Positions 35,801 through 48,439 of a stretch of 64,000 bases of DNA are shown here, in pieces. The stretch covers positions 7,646,600-7,710,599 of the forward strand of contig NC_052617.1 in the NCBI RefSeq assembly GCF_016545825.1, written 5' to 3'. The notes beneath the pieces were generated by a model. It had not been told where the DNA came from. It did no database searches and was given only the letters and a program-made list of their open reading frames with translations. Origin of the DNA: Eucalyptus grandis (lineage: Eukaryota > Streptophyta > Magnoliopsida > Myrtales > Myrtaceae). A program made the translations under genes and the position numbers. Position 1 is the first letter of the stretch. Every line of letters starts with the position of its first letter.

Positions 35801-37760
35801 CCACTATTAAGCCTGACAACCTTTTAAGACTAATTGTAATTATTTTATTCTTTATCTCGATAATTTTACTTCCACAATAATCTATAGAAGTCTATAGATA
35901 ACTGTTAAAAGTAGACAGAATATCAACATTGTCAACTTTTCTACTCTTTCTTTAGACATGTGTGAGATTATTCCTTAAATAGAAAATTTTCGGAAACAAC
36001 CTCTTTAACCATATACGAGATGTATATGTCATTAGAACTTAAACATAATCTTTGCAAATGTGTCCTAAATTCGATATTAGACAAGACATAATTACAAGCC
36101 ACTAAGGCTTCCATCATCTTATAGCAGTGCAATTCACAGGCAAACCACATTTCAAGTTTCCTGATTGGAACGCTTCATGGACAGTAAGCAAATTTTATTG
36201 CTCTTTTCCCAAGCAGCAAATCATATGTCCACTACTTAAAATTTGAAGCAATAAAAATCTCAATAATAATGGAGTTATTAATTACAGAAAATGTGATTGA
36301 AAAAACAAGTAATGTATATAATTAGCATCATGTGAGTACCGTGTAACTTGATGTACAAATACACATCTAGAGAGTTACACGAATAATCATATAATCACAT
36401 TTGTGCAAAATACATGGCATATAGTTGTACACTTCCCACATGATAGCGGTTATGAGAATATATTCTAATCTTTGTGAATTTATCACCTTTGGGAGTATGA
36501 ACCACAAGAATCAATCACTTCTCCACCACACCATCATGCATCTCTCCGTGAACTAATACACAATCACCTCATTTGGGAGTATGACCATGCATTAAATCAT
36601 GAGACATCTCAATTATTATACGAGACCGATATTTCTCAAACCCAATCAAGCGTGCCACTTTGGCGGTCACTACTCAATTGAATCCTTGAAACTCTCTCAT
36701 ATCAGGAATATAAACTTTACTTCTCATATACACCATATACATGTGATTTTAACTTTAATGATATGTGCAACATATCACTGAAATCCCATATGATGCTAAT
36801 TACACTGCCTTATTCATTAATAAAAATTAATCATATATATATAACCTGAAAGACAGACTCCAATGAGATCACCAATTACAGTAACACAAGAAACTTCTCA
36901 TAACATAGAAGCAAGCATCTCTTGTGTACCTCGATTATAGATTACCAGAACAACATAAAAAGAATGTTGATCCAGAGAATCTATCAAAAGTTAACATCAA
37001 TAGCAATATAGGGTACCACAGATCGACAAGCCTAACAACTGATCAACTATTACTTATGAGTTTCAAAAGGCAAAAAATGAATCCAAGGCCAACAACTAAT
37101 TTATTAACCAATTTTTTTTTAAGTAACAAATTATCATTGTAATCAACTAGTGGTCTATTAATTAAGTCAAACCAGAGAACCAAATATCTAAACCTTTAAC
37201 AGTAAATACTATTGCTCTGCGTAAATGTTATCATACTCCTAATCAATTAAAAATAGTCAATTTAATGGACATTAACAAATGACCAGATGAGTTTAGATAC
37301 AATATGTAATGACTTAATTGATATGCAATACCCACATTCAACAGATCTGTTAATTAGTACAATCAGTTTGGTCACAGGTTCTTAAGACGTCCATCATTCA
37401 AAGGTTACCAACATGTAAAGGAATATGCATGAGTAACCAAAAGTTTCATAACCTTTTGCCGTTTCTCATCACTTCAATACATAATTCAATTATTATCCCA
37501 TAATGGTTGTATCTCATTAAGCCAGCTTCAGTTCACAATAAATTTTTATTTTTATTAATGAATCACACCATTATAATGTTTATATGATAACATACCTGTA
37601 ATCCAACACTTGTATTTCCAAAATCACAGAAAATACAAGAAAAATACGCAAAAATACACTAAAAATACACGTATTTAGGGATTTGTATGTATTTTCACAT
37701 CCATAAAATCATCAAACATATAAAATAAATACACCACAAGATAGAGAATGAACATGCGAA
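35800..37760. other. Degenerate interior of Copia-3
   Basis: AT-rich sequence expected to have held gag and protease. I see no open frame or motif worth naming. Confidence 0.5.
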
Positions 37761-38150
37761 TCCAACGCCGCCAGCCATGCGCTGATCCGATGCTCCACGA
37801 GCCTGCACGCACCACCTAAGTGCATGGCGCGTGGAGCCCACGAGCTAGCGTATCTTAACTGGTCAAAACCAGTCCAACCGGTAGCGGTCCGATCGGTTCC
37901 CGATTCAACTGGTTGACCGGGTCGGGTCGGGTCGGGTTGGCCGCCAATTGGGTCCGGTCGCTAATGTCACTATGGCGTCAGCATACGTGCGTGTGTCGCA
38001 CATGCAAGCCGCGCCCGCACGTGAGGGCGTGTGACCTCGCGTGACCATGCGTGGGGCGCGTCTCCTACACCCTGACAGCGCGTGGCCGCACGTGAGGGCG
38101 CGTGCGGAGTCCTCCGGCGATGCGCCGCCCACGGATCTGCTCGTCTTGTC
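37760..38150 (-). other. GC-rich leader of Copia-3
   Basis: GC-rich DNA between primer site and interior with GGTCGGGTCGGG and CGTGTGTCGCACATG-like phrases, resembling the Copia-2 leader at 15400-15700. Frames at 37905-38441 are compositional and run into the LTR. Confidence 0.5.
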
Positions 38151-38255
38151 GAGCCCAGTCCGAATTTGTGATTTAATTTTATTTTTATTGAACAAAAAAT
38201 CACGAAAATCACAAATTATGGCAAAAATTTTATGCGTTCGAGTTCTAGGATTATG

Positions 38256-38270
38256 GTTGCTCTGATACCA
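38256..38270 (-). other. Primer binding site of Copia-3
   Basis: TGGTATCAGAGCAAC on the minus strand, two bases after the LTR: the standard plant Copia site complementary to the 3' end of initiator methionine tRNA. Confidence 0.9.
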
Positions 38271-38272
38271 CA

Positions 38273-38729
38273 TGTTGGATGCAAATCGCACAATCCCAAG
38301 ATTTCCATAACCATAACAAGAACATGCATAATTGAGTAGAAAGATTAACGTACCTGTTTTGGGATTCATCATTCTTGAAGTGGAAGCGGAAACACAATAT
38401 TCCATGCACAAATCATTCTCCTCTATTGCCCTCCGTATCATTGGCTCAATGAGGCGGTCCCCTCACGTTTAGCGTTAGGTAAATGCTCATTAGGTCATGA
38501 TACATGTGAGAATTATGGTTAGAAGAGAGACTTGAGCACTATTTATAGAATTTCCAGCCAGGCCCCCTCATTACGGGCCAGGCTCAACTCGGCCCACACT
38601 AGACAGCCTCATATTAGACTAATTAAGAAATTTTCTATCTGACCTTAGATCAACCATGTTTTACGGTAACTGTAAAAAAAGTAAATTATAATATCAATTA
38701 ATGTAGTCCATATTAGGAAATTTTTTACA
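38273..38729 (-). repeat. Copia-3 5' LTR (right)
   Basis: 457 bases, same ends as the left LTR, with the TATA-like stretch near 38540 altered little. It is followed by the target duplication TATCC. Confidence 0.88.
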
Positions 38730-39557
38730 TATCCATCTCTCCAAACCCCCAAATTGCCCCTCAATTTGCCCTCAAAACTGCTCCTTTGCAGGATCTCAAT
38801 CCTTGTGTACGATCACCAGGACAAGCTGCTATTGCAGGTTGGGCATGTTTATTCGGTTTCCTGTGTCGAATTTGAATAAGATTTGAGGTCGATGTTGATG
38901 TCTATTCATGTTACTGCGAGAGTTTGTTTATTTTCACGGGTTCCTGTTATTTTCGAATTAGTTGCAATTGATTTCATTTCATTCGTGTTGGAATTGAGGA
39001 ACTGTGCTTGTAGGGGCACCCAAAGCAGGTCCTGCTTCTCTATCCGTGCATGCTTTATCTCTACGTCGACATGATCGTGGGGCTGAGCAACGCCGCCGCG
39101 CGCTGTCCTCGGCGTCGAGCTTCAGATGCCCTCCGACGAGCCCTACCTTTCCACGTCGTTCCAAGATTTCTAGGGCCGGAGGTGGAACCTCACCGTGACC
39201 AACGCCCTGCGGCACACCGTGTACAAGCCCCTGAAGTCGTTCCTCGAACCGCACTTGTGGGCTGCATGGGCGACGGCGGCTGCGGTCATGGCGGCGTTCC
39301 TCGTGTCCGGGCTTATGCACGAGCTACTGTACTATGACGTGACACGTGCGAGGCCTACTTGGGAGGTGACAGGGTTCTTCGTGCTGCAGGGGGCGTGCGT
39401 GGTGGTGGAGGTGGCGGCGAAGGCGGCGGTGGGGGAGAGGTGGAGGCTGAGCAGGGCGGTGTTTACGCCGCTGACGGTGGGGTTCATGGCGGCGACCGCC
39501 ATGTGGCTGTTCTTCCCGCAGCTGATCAGGAAACGGGGCGGACGCGAGAGCCATTAA

Positions 39558-40800
39558 AGAGTGCAAGGCTTTCGTGGAGGGGCTGAGGCCCAAGTTCTGA
39601 CACGCGGTACGAGGCATTTGGGGTATATTTAATGTGCACAATGTTGTTCTTACGAAATCGGTTAATCACATTTCAAAAATTTTCAAAGCTAACATTGGGT
39701 CCTCAATTACTGGGAAAAAAAATTGGCATTGGTCTTTAAGAAAACACAATCTTTAGTCTATGTATATGTTTTTCATAATGTAATTAATTATGTTTGACTT
39801 TCACTACATTCGCATTCAATGAATCGGTACAAAAATTAACCCAAATAGTTGCTCATCATAATCTTTTTTGTTACTCATTATTCTATTGGTCATGATAATG
39901 AATGCGGTCCTTTATTCTCAATGATGCTTTTCTTTTGTCTATTGGTCACGCAATTAGACCTACCTGGAAGATTATATAATTGTCTTAATGTGGTGCGGCA
40001 TTGTTATCATATGTATAGAAATGCAATTTGCTCTTCGACCATGCAAATTCCAGCTCTCACTAATAAAAAAATTGCCCTTTGAAGCTCGATAAAATTACAT
40101 TCCTACTGTCATGAGTTTTCAGACAACCATTTTGCTCCATTTTGTCGGAGATTGTATCGTTACTCTTTCAAATAATGTTATACTAGGACCAGTCTACTAT
40201 AACATGAAGACATCAAGTTCTTATGCTTAGAATCGTCGGATCATCACAATTAAATTTCAGCCATTGATCATTAACGGTTGAGAGTCATTATTGGAGATGC
40301 CTCACAGCATAATAGCCTAGTTCATATAACTAGGTTGTCAAGAAATTTGTTGAACTAGAATTTAGGTTCAGAGAATGTTTATGCTCCATGGTAGATGCTC
40401 ATTCCTTTAGAGCGACGCAAAATTGAATAAAAAGTGAGGATGTAATTACAAACAGCTTAAGTTAGGGGACTGCACAAATAAAATCAAATCTGAGGACTCA
40501 ATAGAAAAAAGAGTGCAAGTTGCAACGATCCACAAGTGGTACTCTTTTGGGGAAAACTCCATCTCAACTTTATTCCCGTTATCGTCCTGCATATGTCCCT
40601 TTATACTTCCTCTTTTTTTTTTTTTTTTTTTATCAAATATTTCCCTCACTTTAGAGTCCTCCAATTTGCACTTTAATTTTCGTTAATAGATTTCGATTGG
40701 GCCAAAATGCCACTACTCTTTAAAAAGTGCCAAACGTACTTTCTAAGCCCACCTCGATCTTCTTTTATTGAGAGAAGGTAACATACGGCACAGTATTCAA
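39558..40800. other. Intergenic DNA right of the wax synthase pseudogene
   Basis: AT-rich, with a poly-T tract near 40612-40630. No supported gene; small frames (39849-40082, 40446-40664) show no domain. Confidence 0.5.
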
Positions 40801-40807
40801 TGGTTAG

Positions 40808-41275
40808 GCAGCATGACATCATAAGCTAACTTTAGCATTAATTTTTTTTTTCAAATCCAATAAAAATTGATACTTGTTCATGACGCGGCACATAAATGAA
40901 AACATCTTTCTCTGGTCGCAACAGTGGGGGAATCTCTCTTTCTTTGCCCTGTTCTGTTGCAGCAAATGGACGAGCCGCAACAAAGTGAGTGGCTTGGCCA
41001 TGGACGGCAACGACTGCGAGCCACCGCAATGACAATGGGATGGCTGGGCCATGGATGTGCGGTAGTGGTCGGCTTGGATGCAGTGCCGGCGACTCTGCTG
41101 GTGACTCTGATGGAGGGAGTGGCCGTGGATGGAGAATGAAGAAGAGACCAAAAAAGAAGGGCTGGTTTTTAATTCTTTTATTTGTTTGCCACGTCATAGA
41201 CATGTCAATTATTCATTGGATTTCAGTACAAAAATGCATGCCACATCAGCTTATGATGCGATTTTAACTAACCAC
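40808..41275. mobile_element. Small inverted-repeat element with GC-rich core
   Basis: CATCATAAGCT on the left is mirrored by AGCTTATGATG on the right, and the next layers (CAATAAAAATTGATAC / CAATTATTCATTG, TTCATGACGCGGC / GCCACGTCATAGA) are inverse as well. They surround a GC-rich core at 40920-41145. Several overlapping frames on both strands are compositional. Confidence 0.5.
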
Positions 41276-41330
41276 CGAATAATTTCTAGCAATATATCAA
41301 AAATTATAGAAATAGCTTAGAGTGCGTTTG

Positions 41331-42095
41331 ATTGGATTTCTAGGGAAAGTTTTGGGAAAATGCAAAAGATTTTAAGTTAAAAATTTTTTTCAAAAATGAA
41401 AATTATGTTTGTTAAATTATAATTTAAAATCCATTGTGAAGTACTTTTGAGTAAAATAGTACTTGGATAAGGATTTTAATTATTTAAAAAAAAGAAAAAA
41501 AAACAATTGGCCCTTTGCCGACTAAGGGTAGGCCATCGCCGATAATCCAAAGGCCATTGCCGATAATCCAGATCTATTGTCGATAACTGTCGTCTAAGGT
41601 CGCAAGACCTCAAACAGCCCCTGGAGACCATTGGCGAGGGCCACTTCGGGTCAAGTGACCCCAGCGCGGGTCATGTGCTACTAGGGGTCATGTGACCTAC
41701 GTAACCCCTTACAACTTCGAAAGTCACTTGAACCTGACGAGGGCTAGCTGGGTCATGCGACCTTCATAGCCGTAACAACTTGCATAACTCGTTACAGCTC
41801 AGAAGGTCACTCGAATCCAACAAGGGCCAGTTGGGTCTTGTGACCTACGTAACCCCTTATAGCTTCAAAGGTCACTCCAACTCGATGAGGGCTAGCTAGT
41901 TCGCGCAACCCTCGCTAGGGGTCACTTGACCCCAACAAGGGCTAGTTGGGTTTCTTAACCCCAAGTAGCCCCTTGCCGAGGTCATGTGACCACCGAGGGT
42001 TGTCTGCCGTCTAGATTAGGCGACCTCGTCCAGCCTTGTGAGGGTCATGCAACCTAGATGATACTCACCTACACGGTCGCTTGGTTCACTGCGAC
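41331..42095. other. Possible truncated inverted-repeat element
   Basis: The left end GAGTGCGTTTGATTGG resembles the Harbinger-type ends at 20552 and 29430. A GC-richer segment follows (41510-42060) with repeated GGTCATGTGACC / GGTCACTTGAC phrases. No matching right end was found before the hAT element begins. Confidence 0.35.
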
Positions 42096-43805
42096 TAGGG
42101 GTGAGCAATTTCAGGTTCCGGTTCGATTCCGTCTAGAACTTGGAATCTACCCTCGGGTACAGATTCCTCATTTTTTGAAACCTAAAACCTACCCTCGGGT
42201 ACAGGTTCCTCATTTTTTGAAACTAGGAACTTACCCATCAGAACCAAGAATCTCGAACCTACCCTGTCAAAAGTTCCAGGGTCGGTTCCAGGTTCCTACA
42301 GGTTTTTTTTTTTTTTTTTTTACTTTTAGATTTGAACTACAATGTACGCGCTTTACCAAAAAAAAAAAAAAACTATAACGTACGCACATACTCTACGATA
42401 ACTTCCCACATCTTAGCAAACATAGTATATACCAATGCCAACTGCCAAGAATTTGGACATACATAATCAAAACCAATAAGAAGTTTCCAAAGAGGAAAGG
42501 AGGGGCTTGATTAACTATATTATTGTGCCCACATAAGTCAATATATGTACACTAAAGTTTAAATCGTCACATTTGCTATATGTCATATGCCTTATCAACT
42601 GAGTCAAATGAAAATGATTAAGCAAAATATACTAAAAGATGAAAAACCAGAAGTGCCAACAAGACAATGAAGCACATGAAAATGATGAAGCAAAATATAC
42701 TAAGGAGATGAAAAACCAGTTTTGCAACAAGATCTCAAATTTTCATCTACTCCATAGTGTGAACTCTGCAACATTTCCCTATGATTCCTTTGGCACAGCA
42801 AAACCCTGCAAAGACATGGATAAAAATCAGTCAAAATCCTAAGTAAAGACACATCCAAAAATCAATATCGATAATACTCCATGAAGCATGTCATTTTGCC
42901 CATCTAAAGTCTCCTAAATTCTTTAACAACATAGTTCAAAAATTCAATGTACATAAGAGTAGCCTGCATTAAGATTACGATAAACAAAGTTGCTCATCAA
43001 TCAACTTCTGCGTAGTTAAAGCAGCACAAAGCCAACAAAAAACCTTGCTTGACTTCTCAACCGCTGGACCCATTATAGATGTGACACCACCAACTCTAAT
43101 TATCGACGATAATCTTCGCATTAAGACCAACCATATCTGAAGAAGAAGAAGAAGAAGAAGAAAAGGTTAAATAAAATATTCACTTATCAGATTTACAAAA
43201 AGAATTACAATATATAAAGATATAAATATTATTTACCCAACTAAAATTGTTCTGCGTTCTCGATACACTCTTCAACATCAAGCGGTACACGAACGGCTCT
43301 CAACCAATCTTGAGTGCAAATCAAAGCTTCCACTACTTTGGGAGTTAAAGAACTTCGAAAGCCATCAAGCACACGACCCGATGTACTAAAAGTTGGCTCT
43401 GAAGCAATGTTAGTCACAAGAATGGACAAAATATCTCGAGCCATCAAATAAATGATCTTATATTTTGAGCCATTAGTCTTCCGCCAAATCAAAATGTCAA
43501 GACCAAGATCCTTTTCATGTTTTTCTTGAAGATACTCATCAAGCTCGGACTTGTTGTTATTGCACCATTGTTTATTCGAGTATAAAAACATTTTCTTCCA
43601 AGCTTGGTTGTCATATTTCTTTATTCATTCATTACCACCCATATCGGTATTGGAATTGGAACTACTACTACTTGCACCTAAATTATGGTCACCAAAATCT
43701 TGATCACTTGAAATAAGATAAGATTGTTCATAAAATTCATACAAACGCTCCAATGCATCTAGATATGGTTTTTTACCTTGTAATGCAATCTCTTTAATTT
43801 TGATT

Positions 43806-46800
43806 CATCATCATAAATTGATTTCCAAATCGACGAACCATATCTCGCGCATGAGATCGGGTTGGCCAATTTCACATAAATCACGAATCGGATCTCGAGC
43901 GGGAGATCGGATTGGCAATTTTTTTAAAGTAATTGCGAGTCGGATTTCGAGCTTGAAAATCGGATCGACAATCACTAGTTGCAATTTCATATCATGGAAT
44001 TTCAATTTCACATTAAAGGAATAATTACACTAAAAAGATAAAATAAAATAGCAAAAATAATAAAACAAAAATAAGATAAAGAAAATACCTAAATTTTCTT
44101 TTTTTTTCTTTTTTTTTCTAAAAAGAAAAGAAAACAAAGCCGTGGGCCGGTCCGGCGAGGGGGATCACCGGCTAGGGTTCCGGCGAGGCTCCGGAGCGGC
44201 GTGTCGGCAGCGAGGCAGCGGGAGCGTCGCGGGTCTGCTCGGCCGGAGGCGAAGCGGAGGCGCGTCGGGCGGCACGGGCTGCGTCGCGGGGGCTGCGTCG
44301 GGGGCGCTCGGATCACGGGCTCGGCCCGGCGGGCGCATTGCAGTGGACGGCGGAGGCCTCGTGGCTGCGATGAGGAGCTCCGCGATCGGATCGGCCGTTG
44401 GGCGCGGCGTCCGGAGAGAACCGGATCGGGGGCGTCGCGGCGGCGGGCAAGGGCGTCGATGTGGGTCTTCAACGAGGCTCGGCACCGGTGAAAGGGAAGC
44501 CTCGAGCTGGGTTCGGGCCTTCTGTCGTCGGGGACCTCGGATGATTTGCAGGCGGAGGACTCCAGCGGCCGGATCTCGGCTCGCTGCGGCTCTAGGTCAC
44601 GGTGGCTTGGGATCCGACGGCGGAGACAGATCTGCAGAGGAGGGTTGCAACGGCGGGATTGGCGCGCGTCAGGGGCTTCTGTTGCGCAGTGAGGTGAGGC
44701 GGAGGCGGCGGGTCGCGGCCGAGCGGGGCGGCGGCGTGTCGTCGAGGCTCGGGGGCTCGGCGTCGGGCGGCGCGGGTCGTCGGGGCTCGCGGCTCGAGCG
44801 CTCGCGGACGGAGATCGGCGACGGCGACGGCGGGGTTCGACGGCGCGAGGGGCGAAGGCCCCCTGGGGGAAGATGAGCGATCGCGCAAGAGGGGCTTTTC
44901 TTTCTTTTTTTCTCTTTTTTTCTACTTTTCCTCTCTCCACTCACTTTTTCACCCTTTGCTTTTTTACCGACGGAAAGGACCCCTTCTCTCGTGCTTTTCT
45001 CTCTGAATTTGTTCCCCTTCGATATGACCGAATGTCTCAAATGCGTGGCCTCCTCCAACCCTACGCATTTATTTATAAGCCACGGTTAGGGTTTTAATTT
45101 TTCCAAATCCGTATCCACGAAAATTCCTTTTCCAAATGCAATATTTGAACTCTTTACCTTATAGATATGGAACTTCCTACACTCATCTCACAAGTGTATA
45201 AGTAGGGGTTTGTGTATAGGATAAGACTTGCCTTTCATCATACTGACACGTCTCATTCAGCATTCTTAAGCAGTGATGTCACTCCATTAAATTGTCTATC
45301 TTGACAAATCTCCACATGAAATTGGTGAGCTAAATCAATATGAAAATTTTCTTTTCAAAAGAGTTCAGCAACTTTAAGCATAAAAAGCGTTTGTGACCTC
45401 AAAACAAACAATTTACTACACTAAAACATGATTTCAAGCATTCATTCAAGGAATTGTCCCATGAAGGGATTGCCTCGGCAATGGATGTCCCTAGATTGCC
45501 TCTATCGAAAGGGAATAAACATACAAATTGATCAATCGATGATGAAAATCCGATCTTTGATTTGATGAAATCTTGCTTTTGCCCTGCACAAAACAACGTG
45601 CATGAATAGGATACTATGCAACATTAAAATAAATTCAAATTGCACAACCATTTTGGCTCGGATCGAGATTTTGTCTCAGTCATGTCACTACTAGAACCCG
45701 TAGTGCCCCGCCGTCATCTCGCAAGGAAAAGAACAAAGCGTCATCACCCAAAATTATTTATGTTTAAAGACGAGATGTACCTCTTTCATCAAAGATGGAT
45801 GATCTTCTTTTTAACTTGCCCCTCATTTAATGGGCGAGAATGAAAATTCCGTCAAGCATGGAAATGGAACACACTTTGTTTGGCCCTTCAAGATGGATAT
45901 TTCAAGTAGTATCGAGATGTGACCGACATTAACTCTTTAGAAACTTGTTGAGTAACAATTGAACCAATTGCAACCTGATGTGCCTTTTCAGATGCTTTCT
46001 TATCGGGTCAAGAAAATAATGCTCTGAAACATGAAGTAAATGAGTCAGAAAATTAAACAAGGCTAATCTAATGCATGCTTTTGGAAAATGCTTGAAAAAT
46101 GATCTTTTTTTTCTTTTGGAAATTTTTGGATGAGGAAGCATGAAGAAGCCCAGTTCTCAGAATTCTCCTTGGATGATATTTTCTTTTCATTGTTGGATAT
46201 CGTCACCGAGCTAGTTTGGTGTACCCCATCATGTCCTCAAAACAAAACTTGTAATTCTATTGATATTCATCAATCAAATTACATTTATTGGAATGTGATG
46301 CTCCGTAAGAAATGAAATCAATCAATAAGAATTTACCTAATTAAATGAGGAAATGGAACAACTTAGGAATGAATCTCTTGAATTTTAATCTTTTTTGATT
46401 CATCATCATAAATTTGTCCATCGAAGATAGATCGCAACACAAGAAACTCACAAATAATTTAACTCAAATGGAACATCTAAAAAGGATCTAATCGATTTTT
46501 CCATTTTTTTCATTTATTCTGAAAACACAATCTAAAAATGGACTAGGAAAATAAAGATAGAATCAACTAAACAATTATATCTTTTTTGGCAAATGATTCA
46601 TTGCATAGCAATTTCCTCATTTCATTTCTAATTGACAAATGAATTAGATCAAACGACTAATCTAGATTGTCATGGATGGACCAAAAGTAAATTGCATAGT
46701 ATAGGGATAGAAGACTTACTTCACCAAGGAAAATCAATGGCAATCACATAAACATGCGCATGATAAGTGGCTCGATTTCTACTCTATAAGGCTTATCAAG

Positions 46801-46870
46801 GTGGAGCCACAAGGATGATCGGACTAGCCACGAGCTTGTGGACTATGTCGGGTCCTCATGACTCCGGCTT
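43806..46870. mobile_element. Insertion of unknown type inside the hAT transposase gene
   Basis: Sequence between the dimerisation exon and the DUF4413-like piece does not belong to the transposase. TTGATTCATCATCATAAATT occurs at its left edge (43798) and again at 46390, and the repeat extends imperfectly a further 15 bases. Inside lies a CpG-rich block (44140-44880) preceded on the minus strand by CTTATAAATAAAT (about 45068-45080), arranged like a promoter and first exon. The long minus-strand frame there (44089-44940) is Arg/Pro/Ala rich without a domain. Confidence 0.4.
45066..45081 (-). promoter_or_regulatory. Possible TATA box, minus strand
   Basis: GGCTTATAAATAAATGCG on the minus strand precedes pyrimidine/purine-rich leader-like sequence and a GC-rich frame. 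No product can be named. Confidence 0.35.
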
Positions 46871-48439
46871 GGTCAAAGAGCCGACCCGGGTCGCGAGCAT
46901 GCGGACCGAGGTGGGTACTCTTGACACCATCTATTTACTCCCTTCGTGGGCTTCACTTTATTCAAACTTTCATAATATTTGTCAAATTTTTCTTTCATTT
47001 TCACACCCATAGCTTGAAACTTAGGATCCGAAGCATTGACCACATCTTTCAAATATCTATACAAAAGAGCTATCCTTTCAAAATAATCATTTGAAGTAAC
47101 ATATGAAGTCCTAGACATTTTATTTGTGGCATTATAGAATACTTTTAGAAAATCCGAAAGAATAATAGCATTTTCTCAATCATCATCACTAGGAGTTTCA
47201 TGATTAAGCTCACTTACAAAAGATAGATCGTGATCTTCCATCCTTTCGAAAGCTTTTCTGAACTTTATGGCGGTGTCTAACATGAGGTAAATGGAGTTTC
47301 ATCTAGTGGCAACGTCAAGAACTACCGAACCCTTATAAGTGAACTTTTCTCTCTCAATGCAAGATTGAAATCCTTGGGCTCTCATGGGAGAACTCCTTAC
47401 ATACATAACCACATTTCGAATACGTGCAATTGAGTCAAATGCCGTAGTCAATCCATCTCTCACAATCAAATTTAATATATGAGATGTACACCTCATGTGC
47501 AAAACACTACCATCTAATATCAACGACCTTTGTTTCGAAAATTTTTCCCTCAAATAGCTAATTGTAACATCATTCGAGCTAGCATTATCCACGGTAATTG
47601 TGGACACATTTTTTTTTTCTTTTTTCTATTTCCCACTCCTCAATGCATTTCTCCACCATTTTCCCAATCTCCTTACCCCTATGACTATGCATCACCACAA
47701 AGTTGATGATTCTTTTATGCAACTTCTAATTTTCATCAATAAAATGTGCAATGAGATACAAATAATTCAGATTTTGATTGGAACTCCATGTATTAGTCGT
47801 GAGTGCAATCCTAGAATTAATCTTTCCAAAATAATTCTTCAAAGAAGTTATTTCACATAAAAACAACTTCATGCAATCTTTTACCATTGTGCAGCGTAAT
47901 ACATGTTTGAAAAGAGGTTGTAACTCAGTAACATATTCACAAAATCCAACACACTCAACCAAAGAAAAAAGTTTGCTCATCAAGGATGATGAACCGAGTA
48001 AGCATGTGCCTACAACGTTCTTGATTAAATGATCATATCGATAAGACGCTACCAGTACTAGAATCTTCTCCTGCCTTGCCAGCCATGTTGACATTACGTG
48101 GTGCAAAGAATTTATGCATCTTATCTACATTATGATGAAACCTCTTGCATGTGGTCAAGTGCTTCCTCATTGCAGAAGTACCGTTAGCAACATGGTATTT
48201 AAGCATGCACCCACAATGAATACACTTCACTTGATATATTTTTTCATCCTTATCACTGATTCTCGAATAATGATTCCAGCATTCGGATGTATATTTCTTA
48301 TTATGAGGAAGGTGAGAACTGGGTACCTTATTTGTGGCACTTGAGGTAAAGGGTGCCTCTTCTTCAATTTCATCGCCAGAAAACTCCTATTTCGTAATCG
48401 GAGTCATCTCCTCACATCCCTCCACCTCCATTGACATGT

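Larger units (their letters stand above)
32033..38729 (-). mobile_element. Copia LTR retrotransposon (Copia-3), complete but degenerate
   Basis: Two 457-base LTRs (32033-32489, 38273-38729) begin TGTTGG and end TTACA on the plus strand. A perfect initiator-tRNA primer site beside the right LTR and a purine tract (AAGTGGGAGA on the minus strand) beside the left LTR fix the orientation as minus. The LTRs differ at roughly one base in ten by eye, so the insertion is old. The interior has lost most coding sequence, retaining only relics of integrase, reverse transcriptase and RNase H, and holds an alien gag fragment at 32668-33154. It sits within exon 1 of the wax synthase gene. Confidence 0.9.
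31680..39557 (+). pseudogene. Wax synthase (MBOAT long-chain-alcohol O-acyltransferase) pseudogene split by Copia-3
   Basis: Exon 1 starts at an ATG (31680) and encodes an N-terminus typical of plant wax synthases ([55 protein letters not shown]). It is interrupted at 32032 by Copia-3 and resumes at 38735-38837 (LPLNLPSKLLL, LVYDHQDKLLLQ). A GT-AG intron (38838-39013) leads to exon 2 (39014-39557; GHPKQVLLLYPCMLYLYV, DEPYLSTSFQDF, GRRWNLTV, VSGLMHELLYY with the MBOAT active His). Amber stops occur at 31743, 31881 and 39171, the last where the family has Trp in DFWGRRWN; a frameshift lies near 39100. The family makes wax esters in the endoplasmic reticulum; this copy cannot. Confidence 0.87.
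43241..48430 (-). pseudogene. hAT transposase (zinc finger BED, RICESLEEPER-like), interrupted
   Basis: From right to left: a BED zinc finger near 48150-48230 (CIHCGCMLKYHVANGTSAMR, KHLTTC); the RNase H-like core at 47299-47607 (TITVDNASSNDVTISYLREK with a catalytic Asp, MRCTSHILNLIVRDGL); a DUF4413-like piece at 46873-47118; and the C-terminal dimerisation domain at 43241-43591 (YLMARDILSILVTNIASEPT, FSTSGRVLDGFRSSLTP, VEALICTQDWLR). The stretch 47640-48030 has several stops. The last two parts are about 3 kb apart instead of about 250 bases, so foreign DNA lies between. Non-functional. Confidence 0.82.

Noticed and set aside
41641..42060. Repeated GGTCATGTGACC-like phrases that look like a regularly spaced array
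   Set aside because: Spacing and unit are irregular; it resembles the repetitive core of an inverted-repeat element, and no CRISPR-type structure is expected in plant DNA.
44089..44940. 283-codon minus-strand frame and a 244-codon plus-strand frame opposite it
   Set aside because: Both are GC-composition frames in a CpG-rich insert; no domain, and each mirrors the other.
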